Of a stretch of DNA of 64,000 nucleotides, positions 1 through 9,557 are shown piece by piece. The notes under the pieces are model-generated. The model saw only the letters and a list, made by a program, of their open reading frames with translations, was not told where the DNA came from and did no database searches. The stretch is taken from NCBI RefSeq assembly GCF_037076555.1, contig NZ_AP029023.1, positions 1,302,001-1,366,000 on the forward strand, written 5' to 3'. Both the position numbers and the translations under genes were made by a program. The DNA is from Methylophilus sp. DW102 (GTDB lineage Bacteria > Pseudomonadota > Gammaproteobacteria > Burkholderiales > Methylophilaceae). Each line of letters starts with the position of its first letter. The first letter of the stretch is position 1.

Positions 1-1084
1 TCAGGCATTGATGATTGAGTACACTTCCCGTTGTAATTTGCGCTGCAAGTATTGCTCCAAGAGTAATCCCGGTGACGACCAAATTCCTGGGCGTAATATG
101 GATATGACAACCACAACCGTGGATGCGGTCATTCATTTAATCGAGCAATCTTCTTATAGCGAGTTGTTGCTGGCAGGAACCGGCGAGTCTACTTTTCATC
201 CGCATTGGCGTGAAGATTTTCCACGCATGATACACGCTGGCAAGTCTCGTAATCCGTCATGTTATATCCATGTCAACAGCAACTTTGCGGCCAAATATGA
301 AGATGAGGATTGGGCGGTCTTTGCCCAGCTAGACGGGATCGTGATCTCAATTGACACCGCTGATCGGCAATTGACACGTGAGGTGCGCGCAAAGTCCGAC
401 CTCGGTTTGATTATTTACAACATTACCCGTTTGCAGACTTATTGCCAGTTTCACGGCCTCAAGTTACCCAAACTGACGGTGAACGTCACTTTATATCATG
501 AAGCCGCTGCTGGCCTGCCTGAATTGATGGCGATGCTTTCTAATTTGCCGATCACGTCGGTGACGATTTCAGATTTGTTTGAGCGTGAAGCCACTGACAA
601 ACATGCGATTCGTCCTTTGCATAACGATGATCCAGTGTCATTCAAGCAAGCTGTTGAGCATTTAAAACATGCCATGGAAATTGCAGATAAGCAGCAGGGC
701 TTTCGCGTCACCATACAGCCACATTTGATGGAGAGAATCGAAGCGATGGCGAGAAGTATCAATGCTGCTGCCACTGATACAGGCACTGTGCAGGCCGATC
801 CGCAACTTTCCACCAAACTTTGTTTGCAGCCTTGGACACGCTTTACACTGGCGGCCGATGCTGCGATCTTCCCTTGCTGTATGACTGAAATGGATCCAGT
901 GGGCAATCTCGATAGTGGCAAAGAAGAGGAGGGGTTGAACGGTGAAGGGATTCGTGCTTTCCGTCATGCCTTGCTGCGTGGTGATATGCCAACCTCCTGC
1001 AAGCATTGCACGAATGCACCAGATGTCAGCCCGCAAACCCTGCAGGCAGCAATCCATGAACTTTCAAGAAAGGCCAATGCATGA
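1..1084 (+). CDS. Radical SAM/SPASM domain protein (5' end outside window)
   Basis: The reading frame is open to the left edge, so the gene is partial. The first start-like codon, TTG at 8, lies only eight residues before the CxxxCxxC cluster motif (CNLRCKYC), and the real start is probably upstream. This motif binds the 4Fe-4S cluster that cleaves S-adenosylmethionine. A C-terminal SPASM-like cysteine set follows (CLQPW, then FPCCM, then CKHC), which normally holds auxiliary Fe-S clusters. The stop overlaps the next start (ATGA at 1081), so the gene is translationally coupled to the TPR/glycosyltransferase-like gene. Family members modify peptides or oxidise sugars and alcohols. The substrate here is unknown; context suggests glycan or flagellin tailoring. 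Confidence 0.85.
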   Translation, partial: QALMIEYTSRCNLRCKYCSKSNPGDDQIPGRNMDMTTTTVDAVIHLIEQSSYSELLLAGTGESTFHPHWREDFPRMIHAGKSRNPSCYIHVNSNFAAKYEDEDWAVFAQLDGIVISIDTADRQLTREVRAKSDLGLIIYNITRLQTYCQFHGLKLPKLTVNVTLYHEAAAGLPELMAMLSNLPITSVTISDLFEREATDKHAIRPLHNDDPVSFKQAVEHLKHAMEIADKQQGFRVTIQPHLMERIEAMARSINAAATDTGTVQADPQLSTKLCLQPWTRFTLAADAAIFPCCMTEMDPVGNLDSGKEEEGLNGEGIRAFRHALLRGDMPTSCKHCTNAPDVSPQTLQAAIHELSRKANA

Positions 1085-4000
1085 GCCAAGACACGATCAA
1101 CCAGATGGATGCTACGCCGGAGCAACTGATGGCCGAAGCTAATGCGCTGTTAGATCAACCGGAGCAAGTGTTAAAACACTATCAGGCTATTTTGCAGCAA
1201 TATCCTCGCTATGCACCTGCTTATCATCAACTTGGATTGGTTTTACGCTCACAAGGCGATACCGGTGCAATTGGCAAACTTGAACAGGCTATTCAGCTGG
1301 ATGCCGGGAATGAGCAATATTGGGGCAGCTATATTGAGGCGTTGATGTCCTTCGCGCAATTGCAAAAAGCTGCGGCGGCGATTCAGTTGGGGCTGCAATA
1401 TGGTTTAGGCGTGTCAAAAGCACACCTCCTGGCCCAGACATGTGTAGACCTAATGCAAGCGGCCGCGCCTTCAGACATGCGCAGTGCGAGTGAGGTGTCT
1501 ACTGCATTTGTCAACCCAGGCAACAAAGCGAAGGTTAAGATTTACCAAGCCTATTATTCAGAACAAAGTCGCCTCGAGTTGGATCAAGGATTTATTCCGT
1601 TTGATAACCTGGCCAACCCTAGACCAGACTGGCGCGAGTATTGGTTTATGCGGCAATATTTTTTGAATGAGCAGCTGGATGAAAATACGTTTTACGGATT
1701 TTTATCACCCAAATTTCACGAGAAAACCGGACTTTCTTCACAGCAAGTCTATTCTTTTATTGATGCTAATGCCGATCAGGCAGACATCATTTTATTTTCG
1801 CCCTTTTTTGACCAGACGGTGATGTATCTGAATCAGTTTCAGCAGGGAGTCCTCGCACATAAAGGGATCGAGCAATGTTTTAAAATGGTCATTAACAAAA
1901 TTGCACCTGGTACAGATATGAATGATCTCATCATGCACAGTGGCAATTCTGTTTACTCAAATTATTTTGTGGCGAAGCCAGTGTTCTGGCAAAAGTGGTT
2001 GTCCATTTGCGAAGAGTTGTTTCAGGAGGCGGAGGTTGGTAAAACGCTGCTTGCTCAACATCTTAATGCAGACACTACACACGAAAATAAACTCTTGCCA
2101 TGCAAGTCATTTGTGTTTGAACGTATTGTTTCACTGATGCTCTCAACGCAATCTGGCTGGCGTGTAAAAGCTTATGACTCTAGTTCTATGCCCTTGGTGC
2201 ATGCCAATTTGGCGCAATTTATCTCTGTGGAGGATTTAAAACAACTGGATGGCTTGAAAAGGAAAGCGTGCGAAGAAAATTGTAGTCTCAGAGATTTGGG
2301 TTACTTTGCTACGATGGATTCAGTCTGGGCGAAGATAGAGAAAATCAGACACGATAAGCTCATGCAATTGAACGCGGCGATTCAAGAAGTCTTTTTAGAA
2401 GCGGAACAGTTGCATGCGGCTGGGAGTATTGAGCAGGCATTGCATTTGTATCAGAGTATTCTTGCATCGCAACCTGAACATCCTGGTGCGAATCACAATA
2501 TTGCCTTAATTGAGACCCATACTTTGGGCGTTGAGGTGGCATTGCCTAAATTTGAAATGGCGGCACTCTCAAGACCCGATGTTGAGCAATATTGGGTCAG
2601 TCTGATTGATGCCTATATTTTAAGCAAAGATTTTCCGGCCGCTTATGAAGCTATCAGGCGTGGTCAGGCCAATGCATTGAGTACACAAATGGCAGAGGTC
2701 TTAAGCAAAGAGTGCTTAGAGGCGACGGATGCTGCGTGGAATGCTCAAAAACAAATCGGTATCACTTCTTCTGTGCCTTCTAGTGTCATCACGCAAGCGG
2801 CTGTGGATGCGTTGCTTGGACAATCACAAGTGTTATTATCAGAGGGTCAATATGAGGCGGCCAAAACCAATCTGCAACAAGTCTTAAAGTCGGATCCAAA
2901 CCATGCGCGGGCAAATCACGACTATGGTCGCTTGATCGCTGAAACCGAGGCATTAGATGCGGCAATGCCGTATCTTGAGGCTGCTATTGCCAATGCGCCC
3001 GAAGTAGAACAATACTGGGTAACGATTATTGATGCCTATACCCAATTGCATGCTTTTAAAACAGTATTTATGGCGATTAGTGAGGGCCGTAAGCATGGAT
3101 TGTCTGACGCGATGCAGCAGACTTTGTTTGAAGAAGTGGTTAATTACGCGATTAACTTGATCGGTGATCCACAAGTACAGCAAAGCATGGTCATGGAAGC
3201 ATTGATTGAGGATAGCGGTTTACATAAGCAGATTGTGGCAACGAATGTTGCACAAATCGAACACTGTCAGGCAGCTGGCTTAGTCATTTCCGGCAATATG
3301 GATTTAACTGCCTGCGAAGGCTTTCTGCAGCGTTTTCCGGCTTTGCTGGAGACCGATAAATTAATGACATTTATCCGCGCTACCGTGTTGAAACTGATGT
3401 GGTTGCCTGAATTCACCGGCCATAAAATATTCGCCCCTTATTTTGATCAGTTACTTGCCAACATAGACCTAGGCATTCCAGCTGTTCTCCCACGCAATGC
3501 AAAACTGGCGAATATGGTCGTTGCTAGCGAGGTATATGACTTTGGCGGGCATACCAGAGATATTATTTCCATCCTGAATAATGTTGAAAATCCCATGCTG
3601 GTGATTACGGATGTCTATTCCAGATTTGCGACACAAACCTTTTATAACAACATACAAAGTGCGCTGCCACTTTGTCCGGTCTTGGTATTGCCAAACGAGA
3701 GTTTGCTAGCAAAAAGCCAACGCTTAGGCAGTTTAATCAATACCTATGCACGCAATGTATTCTTATTGACACACCAAGACGATGTTGTTGCAGCAGTGGC
3801 TTGTCAGCCAAACTTCAACACAGACTATTATTTTATTCACCATGCCGACCATAATCTTTCTGTTGGCAGTGGTATTCCACATTTGCAACATGTGGATTTA
3901 TATGGGCAGCGTGCCATTAACTGCCATGAAGATTTGCAACGCGAAACCATGCACTTACCCACGACTGCGGTAGACAGAGGATGTAAACAGTTTAACTATG

Positions 4001-4542
4001 ATGCCGGCAAGCTAAGCACCGTCACTGCCGGGACTTATGCCAAGTTTAAAACTGAAGGCTCGCTTGCTCTCGCTGAATTAGTGGCTCAGGCTTTATTGGT
4101 GGGCGAGGGATACCACTATCATTTCGGCGAAATCAAACCCCATGATCTTCAGCAGTTGCAAAATGCGATTGCTGAAAAAGGCATCGATGTTCAGCGTTTT
4201 GTTTACATGGGCAATGTGCCATCATTGTGGCAGGCATTATTGGAGATTGATGCTCATGTGTTTATCGGATCTGCGCCGATTATGGGGGCAAAGTCTGATA
4301 TTGAGGCGCAGGGAGCTGGCTATCCTTTATTGGCCTTTAAGGCGCTTGATTGTGCCCGTCACATGAATGTGGGTAGTCATGCCCCTGACACCATTTACTG
4401 GCATGACATGGAAGCTTTTGTGGCAGGTTTAAAAGTCCTAAAAGCCGATCATGTTAAATATGCACAGTCAGCGCGTACTTATTATGAGCAAGCCTGCTCC
4501 ATGAATGCTTATCGGGATATATTAGGGAAAATGAGTCACTAG
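1081..4542 (+). CDS. Large TPR protein with glycosyltransferase-like C-terminus
   Basis: This is a 1153-residue protein. Three TPR-like blocks (about residues 15-115, 430-560 and 570-690) each contain a related signature: EQYWGSYIEAL, EQYWVSLIDAY and EQYWVTIIDAY. Between the first two lies a domain of about 260 residues (about 150-415, beginning KVKIYQAYY) that I do not recognise. The C-terminal third (about 800-1150) looks like a GT-B-type glycosyltransferase, with FGGHTRDI, a YFIHHADHNLS segment and an SAPIMGAKSDIEAQGAG segment in the position where GT-B enzymes bind nucleotide sugar. TPR-glycosyltransferase fusions are known as protein O-glycosyltransferases of the SPINDLY/OGT type. Its position in a tailoring operon upstream of flagellins makes flagellin or surface protein a candidate acceptor. 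No transmembrane segment was seen. Confidence 0.7.
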   Translation: MSQDTINQMDATPEQLMAEANALLDQPEQVLKHYQAILQQYPRYAPAYHQLGLVLRSQGDTGAIGKLEQAIQLDAGNEQYWGSYIEALMSFAQLQKAAAAIQLGLQYGLGVSKAHLLAQTCVDLMQAAAPSDMRSASEVSTAFVNPGNKAKVKIYQAYYSEQSRLELDQGFIPFDNLANPRPDWREYWFMRQYFLNEQLDENTFYGFLSPKFHEKTGLSSQQVYSFIDANADQADIILFSPFFDQTVMYLNQFQQGVLAHKGIEQCFKMVINKIAPGTDMNDLIMHSGNSVYSNYFVAKPVFWQKWLSICEELFQEAEVGKTLLAQHLNADTTHENKLLPCKSFVFERIVSLMLSTQSGWRVKAYDSSSMPLVHANLAQFISVEDLKQLDGLKRKACEENCSLRDLGYFATMDSVWAKIEKIRHDKLMQLNAAIQEVFLEAEQLHAAGSIEQALHLYQSILASQPEHPGANHNIALIETHTLGVEVALPKFEMAALSRPDVEQYWVSLIDAYILSKDFPAAYEAIRRGQANALSTQMAEVLSKECLEATDAAWNAQKQIGITSSVPSSVITQAAVDALLGQSQVLLSEGQYEAAKTNLQQVLKSDPNHARANHDYGRLIAETEALDAAMPYLEAAIANAPEVEQYWVTIIDAYTQLHAFKTVFMAISEGRKHGLSDAMQQTLFEEVVNYAINLIGDPQVQQSMVMEALIEDSGLHKQIVATNVAQIEHCQAAGLVISGNMDLTACEGFLQRFPALLETDKLMTFIRATVLKLMWLPEFTGHKIFAPYFDQLLANIDLGIPAVLPRNAKLANMVVASEVYDFGGHTRDIISILNNVENPMLVITDVYSRFATQTFYNNIQSALPLCPVLVLPNESLLAKSQRLGSLINTYARNVFLLTHQDDVVAAVACQPNFNTDYYFIHHADHNLSVGSGIPHLQHVDLYGQRAINCHEDLQRETMHLPTTAVDRGCKQFNYDAGKLSTVTAGTYAKFKTEGSLALAELVAQALLVGEGYHYHFGEIKPHDLQQLQNAIAEKGIDVQRFVYMGNVPSLWQALLEIDAHVFIGSAPIMGAKSDIEAQGAGYPLLAFKALDCARHMNVGSHAPDTIYWHDMEAFVAGLKVLKADHVKYAQSARTYYEQACSMNAYRDILGKMSH

Positions 4543-4543
4543 T

Positions 4544-5473
4544 ATGGAAATTCGGGCTTATCAGCAGCAGCCTCAAGCGTGGGATCAGTTTTTGGCGCAG
4601 AGCCGGAATGGAGCCTTCTTTTTCAAAAGAGGCTATATGGATTATCACGCCGATCGTTTTCAGGATGCTTCTTTGTGGGTGGAAAAAGAGGGCGAAATCA
4701 TTGCTATGCTGCCCGCTAGCCGTGATGGCGATACCATTGTCAGCCATGGCGGTTTGAGTTTTGGCGGTTTGGTCATGAGCCCACGTTTAGGCGCCGCAGA
4801 TGTTAAAACGTTGTTCGAGCAACTGCGGGATTACTGGGCAGGCATCGGCATCAAAAAACTTATTTATAAACCTGTCCCTCATATCTACCACACGATCCCA
4901 AGCGAAGAAGATTTGTACGCTTTATACCGGCTGGGTGCCAGGACTATGCGTGTCGATGTATCGACAACCATCATGCAAGCGTCACGGTTGCGCCTATCAA
5001 AAGGGCGTAAACATGCATTGTCCAAAGCGAGCAAAGCCGGGGTCACGATAAAAAAAACCAATGATTACGCCAGTTGTTGGCAAATGCTAACCGATAACTT
5101 GCAAGAACGACATGGCACAAAACCCACGCACAGCCTGGAAGAGATTTCCCTTCTGGCCAGCCGTTGTCCAGAGATCAGCTTATATATGGCCTATCTGCAA
5201 GAACAACCGATTGCCGGGGTGGTCATGTTTGATTTCGGCCGTGTCGCTCATACGCAATATATTGCGCCTAGTCCTGTAGCAAGAGAGGTAGGGGCTGTGG
5301 ATTTGTTGCTGGAAACGCTCATCAGTGAAATTTACGCGGACAAACCCTATTTCAATTTTGGCATTTCAACCTGTCACAATGGCTTAAGTTTTAATGAGGG
5401 CTTGTGTGCGCAAAAAGAAATGTTTGGTGGCCGCACGACGACCTTGCAATGGTTGGAAATGGATTGTGTATGA
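4544..5473 (+). CDS. GNAT/FemAB-like acyltransferase
   Basis: A 309-residue protein with the layout of FemAB/GNAT-fold acyltransferases: two halves, the second carrying a basic KGRKHALSKASKAG segment, then MAYLQEQPIAGVVMFDFG and a conserved tail with HTQYIAPSP and FNFGIS. Relatives transfer acyl or aminoacyl groups to amino sugars or peptides. The gene starts one base after the preceding stop and its own stop overlaps the methyltransferase start, so it is in the same operon. If the pathway makes a 3-amino-3,6-dideoxy sugar (FdtA and FdtB homologs lie downstream), this could be the N-acylating enzyme. That role is inference. Confidence 0.65.
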   Translation: MEIRAYQQQPQAWDQFLAQSRNGAFFFKRGYMDYHADRFQDASLWVEKEGEIIAMLPASRDGDTIVSHGGLSFGGLVMSPRLGAADVKTLFEQLRDYWAGIGIKKLIYKPVPHIYHTIPSEEDLYALYRLGARTMRVDVSTTIMQASRLRLSKGRKHALSKASKAGVTIKKTNDYASCWQMLTDNLQERHGTKPTHSLEEISLLASRCPEISLYMAYLQEQPIAGVVMFDFGRVAHTQYIAPSPVAREVGAVDLLLETLISEIYADKPYFNFGISTCHNGLSFNEGLCAQKEMFGGRTTTLQWLEMDCV

Positions 5474-6228
5474 CGCATGTGGATCTGCGTAAACAGGCTA
5501 TTGCTGCCTATGAGCAGGCGTATAGTGCTAGCGATTTTGAGGTGATTCAGGCACGCTACCGTAAAAAACTGTTACTTGAGTTGCTTGAAAAACACCAGCC
5601 TAAACATGTGCTTGAGGTTGGTTGCGGCTGGGACTCAATCGCCAATCACTGGCAAGGATTTGAACGCCTGGTCATTGTTGAGCCTGGTCCGCAGTTTGCG
5701 GAAAAAGCGCGAAAAGACACTGCGCATTTGTCAGGTGTACAAGTTATCGAAGAGTTTCTTGAAAATGTCGGTCCGGAGCGCTCAACGACTTCCTATGATT
5801 TGATCTTGCTAAGCAGTCTCATGCACGAGGTTCCAGATCCAGAAGCCTTGCTGGTCAGTGCCAAGGCGTTGGCAGATAAACAGACGGTGATTCATATCAA
5901 CGTACCAAATGCTTTATCCATGCACCGTCTGCTAGCGGTGGAGATGGGGTTGATGGATAGCGTCTATGCCCAGTCAGCATTGCAAAAATCGTTTAATCAA
6001 CCACGTATTTTTGATTTAAAGCAATTAAAAGCCCTGGCAAACGAACTAGGATTACAAGTAATGGATTCAGGCTCTTTTCTGATGAAACCGTTTACGCATG
6101 GGCAAATGATGACACTCATGCAACAAGGCCTACTGACACAGGAAATGCTAGATGGGCTATGGCATTTAGCCAGACATTTTCCGGAAAACGGCTCTGAAAT
6201 TTATGTCAATCTCAAACTTGAGGACTGA
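5470..6228 (+). CDS. Class I SAM-dependent methyltransferase
   Basis: The start was chosen at ATG 5470, which overlaps the previous stop (ATGA), rather than at the longer in-frame opening at 5404 inside the upstream gene. The 252-residue product has the class I methyltransferase motif I (HVLEVGCGWDSIA), an acidic residue after the second strand (LVIVEPG) and motif IV-like LILLSSLMHEVPDPEAL. The last of these resembles small-molecule and sugar methyltransferases. The target is unknown; a sugar O- or N-methylation step in the same tailoring pathway is the simplest reading. The next gene starts two bases after the stop. Confidence 0.8.
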   Translation: MTHVDLRKQAIAAYEQAYSASDFEVIQARYRKKLLLELLEKHQPKHVLEVGCGWDSIANHWQGFERLVIVEPGPQFAEKARKDTAHLSGVQVIEEFLENVGPERSTTSYDLILLSSLMHEVPDPEALLVSAKALADKQTVIHINVPNALSMHRLLAVEMGLMDSVYAQSALQKSFNQPRIFDLKQLKALANELGLQVMDSGSFLMKPFTHGQMMTLMQQGLLTQEMLDGLWHLARHFPENGSEIYVNLKLED

Positions 6229-6230
6229 AA

Positions 6231-7706
6231 ATGGATACTAAAACAACTGTGATTGTTGGTAACGCTTTGGCTGGAATGGTTGCTGCTTTGGAGCTGGCGC
6301 GACAAGGCAAAACAGTATCCCTGGTAAATCCTGGCGGTCCGTGGGGCGGATACTTTGCCGGGCTAGAAATTGATGGCGTCATGTTTGACGCTGGTTTGGT
6401 TAAGTTTGAGCTTGACGGATACCTGGGGCAGGCTGGTGTTTCGCAATTGAGCAGCTATGACCCTGAGCGTCGCAATGATGTGGGGCGATTTTTGAATATT
6501 GTGCATGATTGGGTGTTGCAATATACCCCGCTACATCAATTTGACATGCCCAAAATGTGGCTGGGAAATAAAGCTTACGATGATGTGGTACTTGCAAACA
6601 GTTACCACACATTTAGCCAATTACCGTTTGCTCAGGCAAGTATTGCCGAATTGCAGGCTCAGACACCTTCCGATGCAGTGCATGCTCGCGAGAAAGCTCA
6701 GGGCGACAGTTATCACCGCCTGGATTACCTGAAGGCCTCACTGGCCAACCATGGCAAAACCATGCACGAGCAGATTATTGCGCCTTATTTGTTAAAAGCG
6801 CAGGGGGTGACGGCAGACAAAATGCTGGCTCGCTATCACCGCGTAGCCTGGTTGCCTTTATATTACCCGGAAACGTTGTTAGCGAGCTTTCAAGGCAAAG
6901 CAGTGCCCTTGAATCCAACCGTGTTCCACTATCCTAAGCATGGCGCCATTGGCGATATCCTGAAGCAGGTTAGGCAACAGCTCATTGCACACCCAAATAT
7001 CACGCTGATACAGCAACCTGTCACACGCGTGACTAAGCAGGCTAACTGCTGGCAAGTGCAACTCGCGGACAATACCACACTGGATGGTGCAAACCTCGTA
7101 TGGACCGGCGCGCCTGCAGCATTGCTTAAAGCCCTTGGTCAGTCGGCTACGCCAGTGCAAGAAATAAAATCACCGATCGCCGTGCTTTTTTTGCGCATTA
7201 AGCGTCAGGATATCAAAGATATTTATACCTTGATGCATGTGCTGGATTTGGACAAGTGTGCCTATCGGATAACCAACCAAACGGTGTGTGCTGACAATAT
7301 GACGGATGACATGAATATCGTGGTTGAATTCAATCAGGATTACTTCAAGCGATTGTATGGGGAGCAGGATCTGTCAGATGTATATATCATTGAAAAATTG
7401 CTGGCCGAGTTGGCGAGCATGAATATGATAGCGGCAGAGACTAAGCCTTTAATTGCATGCATTAAACGTATTCCGGGCGGTTTTTTGGTTCCAGACGAAG
7501 CGGCACGGGATGCCTGGGAGCAAGACAAGGCCAATGTTGTAAATAAACATCCTGAAATAGCCTTGCTGGCGATGTCTAGCGGATTTTTTGCAACTTCACT
7601 AAACGATCAGGTGGTACAAGGCTTGTACTATGCGCAAAGCCAAAATAACACCGCAGTAAAATCAGTACTGCAGCAACAGCCAACGGCCACGGCATTACTA
7701 AGTTAA
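6231..7706 (+). CDS. FAD-dependent oxidoreductase, amine oxidase/protoporphyrinogen oxidase-like
   Basis: A 491-residue protein with an N-terminal Rossmann dinucleotide-binding segment, VIVGNALAGMVAALELARQG, a variant of GxGxxG followed by further glycines (GGPWGGY). The length and the NLVWTGAPAALLKAL segment resemble flavin monoamine oxidases, protoporphyrinogen oxidases and UDP-galactopyranose mutases. It begins two bases after the methyltransferase. The GNALAG loop departs from canonical GAGxxG, so the cofactor assignment is from overall pattern only. In this operon it may oxidise or rearrange a nucleotide sugar, but the substrate cannot be read from sequence. Confidence 0.65.
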   Translation: MDTKTTVIVGNALAGMVAALELARQGKTVSLVNPGGPWGGYFAGLEIDGVMFDAGLVKFELDGYLGQAGVSQLSSYDPERRNDVGRFLNIVHDWVLQYTPLHQFDMPKMWLGNKAYDDVVLANSYHTFSQLPFAQASIAELQAQTPSDAVHAREKAQGDSYHRLDYLKASLANHGKTMHEQIIAPYLLKAQGVTADKMLARYHRVAWLPLYYPETLLASFQGKAVPLNPTVFHYPKHGAIGDILKQVRQQLIAHPNITLIQQPVTRVTKQANCWQVQLADNTTLDGANLVWTGAPAALLKALGQSATPVQEIKSPIAVLFLRIKRQDIKDIYTLMHVLDLDKCAYRITNQTVCADNMTDDMNIVVEFNQDYFKRLYGEQDLSDVYIIEKLLAELASMNMIAAETKPLIACIKRIPGGFLVPDEAARDAWEQDKANVVNKHPEIALLAMSSGFFATSLNDQVVQGLYYAQSQNNTAVKSVLQQQPTATALLS

Positions 7707-7729
7707 GTGGGTATTGATCTTATTCGTTC

Positions 7730-8635
7730 ATGAAAATATTGGTATTGGGTAGCTGGCAGAACTTGCATACAAGCGCAGACCAGTCAGCATTGGCATCTGT
7801 TTGGGCGAAAGCCATTGATCAGGGTATCCGGCACTTTGATACTGCTGATAGCTATGAAGATGGTATCGCTGAGATCTTGCTGGCTGATCTATTGCAGGGT
7901 CTACCCAGAACAAGCTACCAGTTATCCAGTAAATGTTTTTTTGCGACAAGCGCAGCGCCGTTGGGTGGATTATCCGTGGCACATGTAAAGCCTGCCTTGG
8001 AGGGTACGCTAAAGCGCCTGCAGACTGATTATCTGGATGTTTATTTTGCTCATCGCGATGATCAAAGTCTCTCGGTTGAGCAGATCGCTGAGACTTTTAA
8101 CGAATGCATTACGGAAGGCAGTATTCGTCATTGGGGGATTTGCCGGTGGGCACCTGAACGTGTTGCAGCGTTGATGGATTTTTGCCAGCAAACAGGGCTG
8201 CAACCGCCAGTCGCTCAGCAGTTTCATTACCATTTGTTTAACCGGGACGCAGAACAGGAATCTTTTCCGCTCTACAGCCGTTTTGGATTGCCAACTTGGG
8301 TGTATTCACCATTGGCGCAAGGGGTACTGACTGGTAAATATCATGATGGTATTCCGCACCTAGCACGTGCAGGTATGGAACATGCCAAAGCCAGTATGTG
8401 GGAGTTTCATCCGGAAAAAATTGCGCGTGTGAGGGCATGGGCTGAATGGTTACAGCATAGGGGATTGACTCCGGTACAGGCCGCGATGGCTTTTTGTTTA
8501 AGCCGGCCAGAAGTGAGTCATGTGCTGATCGGCGCGACACAGGTGCAACAACTGGAAGAAATTTTGTCAGCGGCCAACATAGATTGGCAACAGGAAATCG
8601 TAGAGGTGTTTGATGCAATGTCAACTTACCATTGA
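7730..8635 (+). CDS. Aldo/keto reductase
   Basis: A 301-residue TIM-barrel oxidoreductase of the aldo/keto reductase superfamily. The catalytic tetrad is recognisable: Asp37 and Tyr42 in FDTADSY, Lys68 in LSSKCF and His108 in YFAHRDD. The NADPH-binding C-terminus is visible as VLIGATQVQQLEEIL. The N-terminus is shorter than usual, with no extended beta hairpin before the first strand, and no good ribosome binding site precedes ATG 7730. It follows the FAD oxidoreductase by 23 bases and overlaps the next gene. It probably reduces a keto-sugar or aldehyde intermediate made by neighbours (inference). Confidence 0.85.
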   Translation: MKILVLGSWQNLHTSADQSALASVWAKAIDQGIRHFDTADSYEDGIAEILLADLLQGLPRTSYQLSSKCFFATSAAPLGGLSVAHVKPALEGTLKRLQTDYLDVYFAHRDDQSLSVEQIAETFNECITEGSIRHWGICRWAPERVAALMDFCQQTGLQPPVAQQFHYHLFNRDAEQESFPLYSRFGLPTWVYSPLAQGVLTGKYHDGIPHLARAGMEHAKASMWEFHPEKIARVRAWAEWLQHRGLTPVQAAMAFCLSRPEVSHVLIGATQVQQLEEILSAANIDWQQEIVEVFDAMSTYH

Positions 8636-9434
8636 TGGTCAGTCCCATCAATATCAAATTGAAGGCGATTTTTTCTGGGGTGAAGATCAGGTTTTATTTG
8701 AAAAAGACGCTGATACACTTGCTCTAGTGGATTGGCGTGAGCAAGGGTATACCGTCCAACCATTGTTTGGTGCGGAGGCTTTTAGCACAATCCGAGAAAG
8801 TCTGACGCAACGTCTCAAAACTATATTACAGGCCGAAGTCCCAACGTTAGATTTAGCTCATTTTCAGCTTGAAAACTATCATCATTACGTACAGGATGAG
8901 GTGCACCAGCGCGTCATTTCGCAGACCCGTTTTCTTGACTTCTCTTCATTTGAGATTGATACACAGCAACTGTGTGAAAATGTCTCTGCAATTTTAGGTC
9001 GAACGGTGGGGTGCCATAACCAATTGTTAGAACGTGATGTGGTGATTTTGCGCATTAGCCGTCCGAATAGCCTGGATATTAATCCACCGCATCGCGATGG
9101 TTATCTTGAGATTTGGCAACGCACAATCAATCTTTGGATTCCTATTGCCGGCTGCTCAGACCAGTCATCGCTACCAGTCATTGCGGGGAGTCACTTCTGG
9201 AATGAAAACACGATTTACAGAACGGCTGCAAAAGGTGCAAAAATTCAAGGTAATAACTATCACGTGCCTGCGATATTGCAGACAAAGCAAGGGCCGCTGT
9301 CATTAGCACGACAAAACCCGCAACCTGGCGAAGCGCTTATTTTTACGCCTTATTTAGTGCATGGCTCTGCCATCAACCAGCAAGCCGACACGACTAGAAT
9401 GTCGCTTGAAATTCGACTTCCTTTTCAAAGTTGA
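8613..9434 (+). CDS. Phytanoyl-CoA dioxygenase (PhyH)-family Fe(II)/2OG oxygenase
   Basis: ATG 8613 was preferred to the TTG one codon earlier because a GAGGT ribosome binding site lies at 8603-8607. The gene overlaps the end of the aldo/keto reductase by 23 bases. The 273-residue product has an HxD iron-binding pair (His160 and Asp162 in NPPHRDGY) and a distal histidine (His250 in YLVHGSA), followed by an arginine-containing TTRMSLEIRL that would hold 2-oxoglutarate. PhyH enzymes hydroxylate lipids, amino acids and sugars. It is the last gene of the overlapping run; a 123-base gap follows. It is one of two unrelated-looking 2OG oxygenases near the flagellins. Confidence 0.8.
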   Translation: MQCQLTIDGQSHQYQIEGDFFWGEDQVLFEKDADTLALVDWREQGYTVQPLFGAEAFSTIRESLTQRLKTILQAEVPTLDLAHFQLENYHHYVQDEVHQRVISQTRFLDFSSFEIDTQQLCENVSAILGRTVGCHNQLLERDVVILRISRPNSLDINPPHRDGYLEIWQRTINLWIPIAGCSDQSSLPVIAGSHFWNENTIYRTAAKGAKIQGNNYHVPAILQTKQGPLSLARQNPQPGEALIFTPYLVHGSAINQQADTTRMSLEIRLPFQS

Positions 9435-9557
9435 AATCCTGAACTGACTAGCAGGTGGTTGTTTTGTATTTTTTTCTAGCAATTGAAACAGCCACGCTAG
9501 TTTTAAGCTGATGGTGCTTGATTCAGTAACACCTAGAATATATGAAGGAATCTCGGT

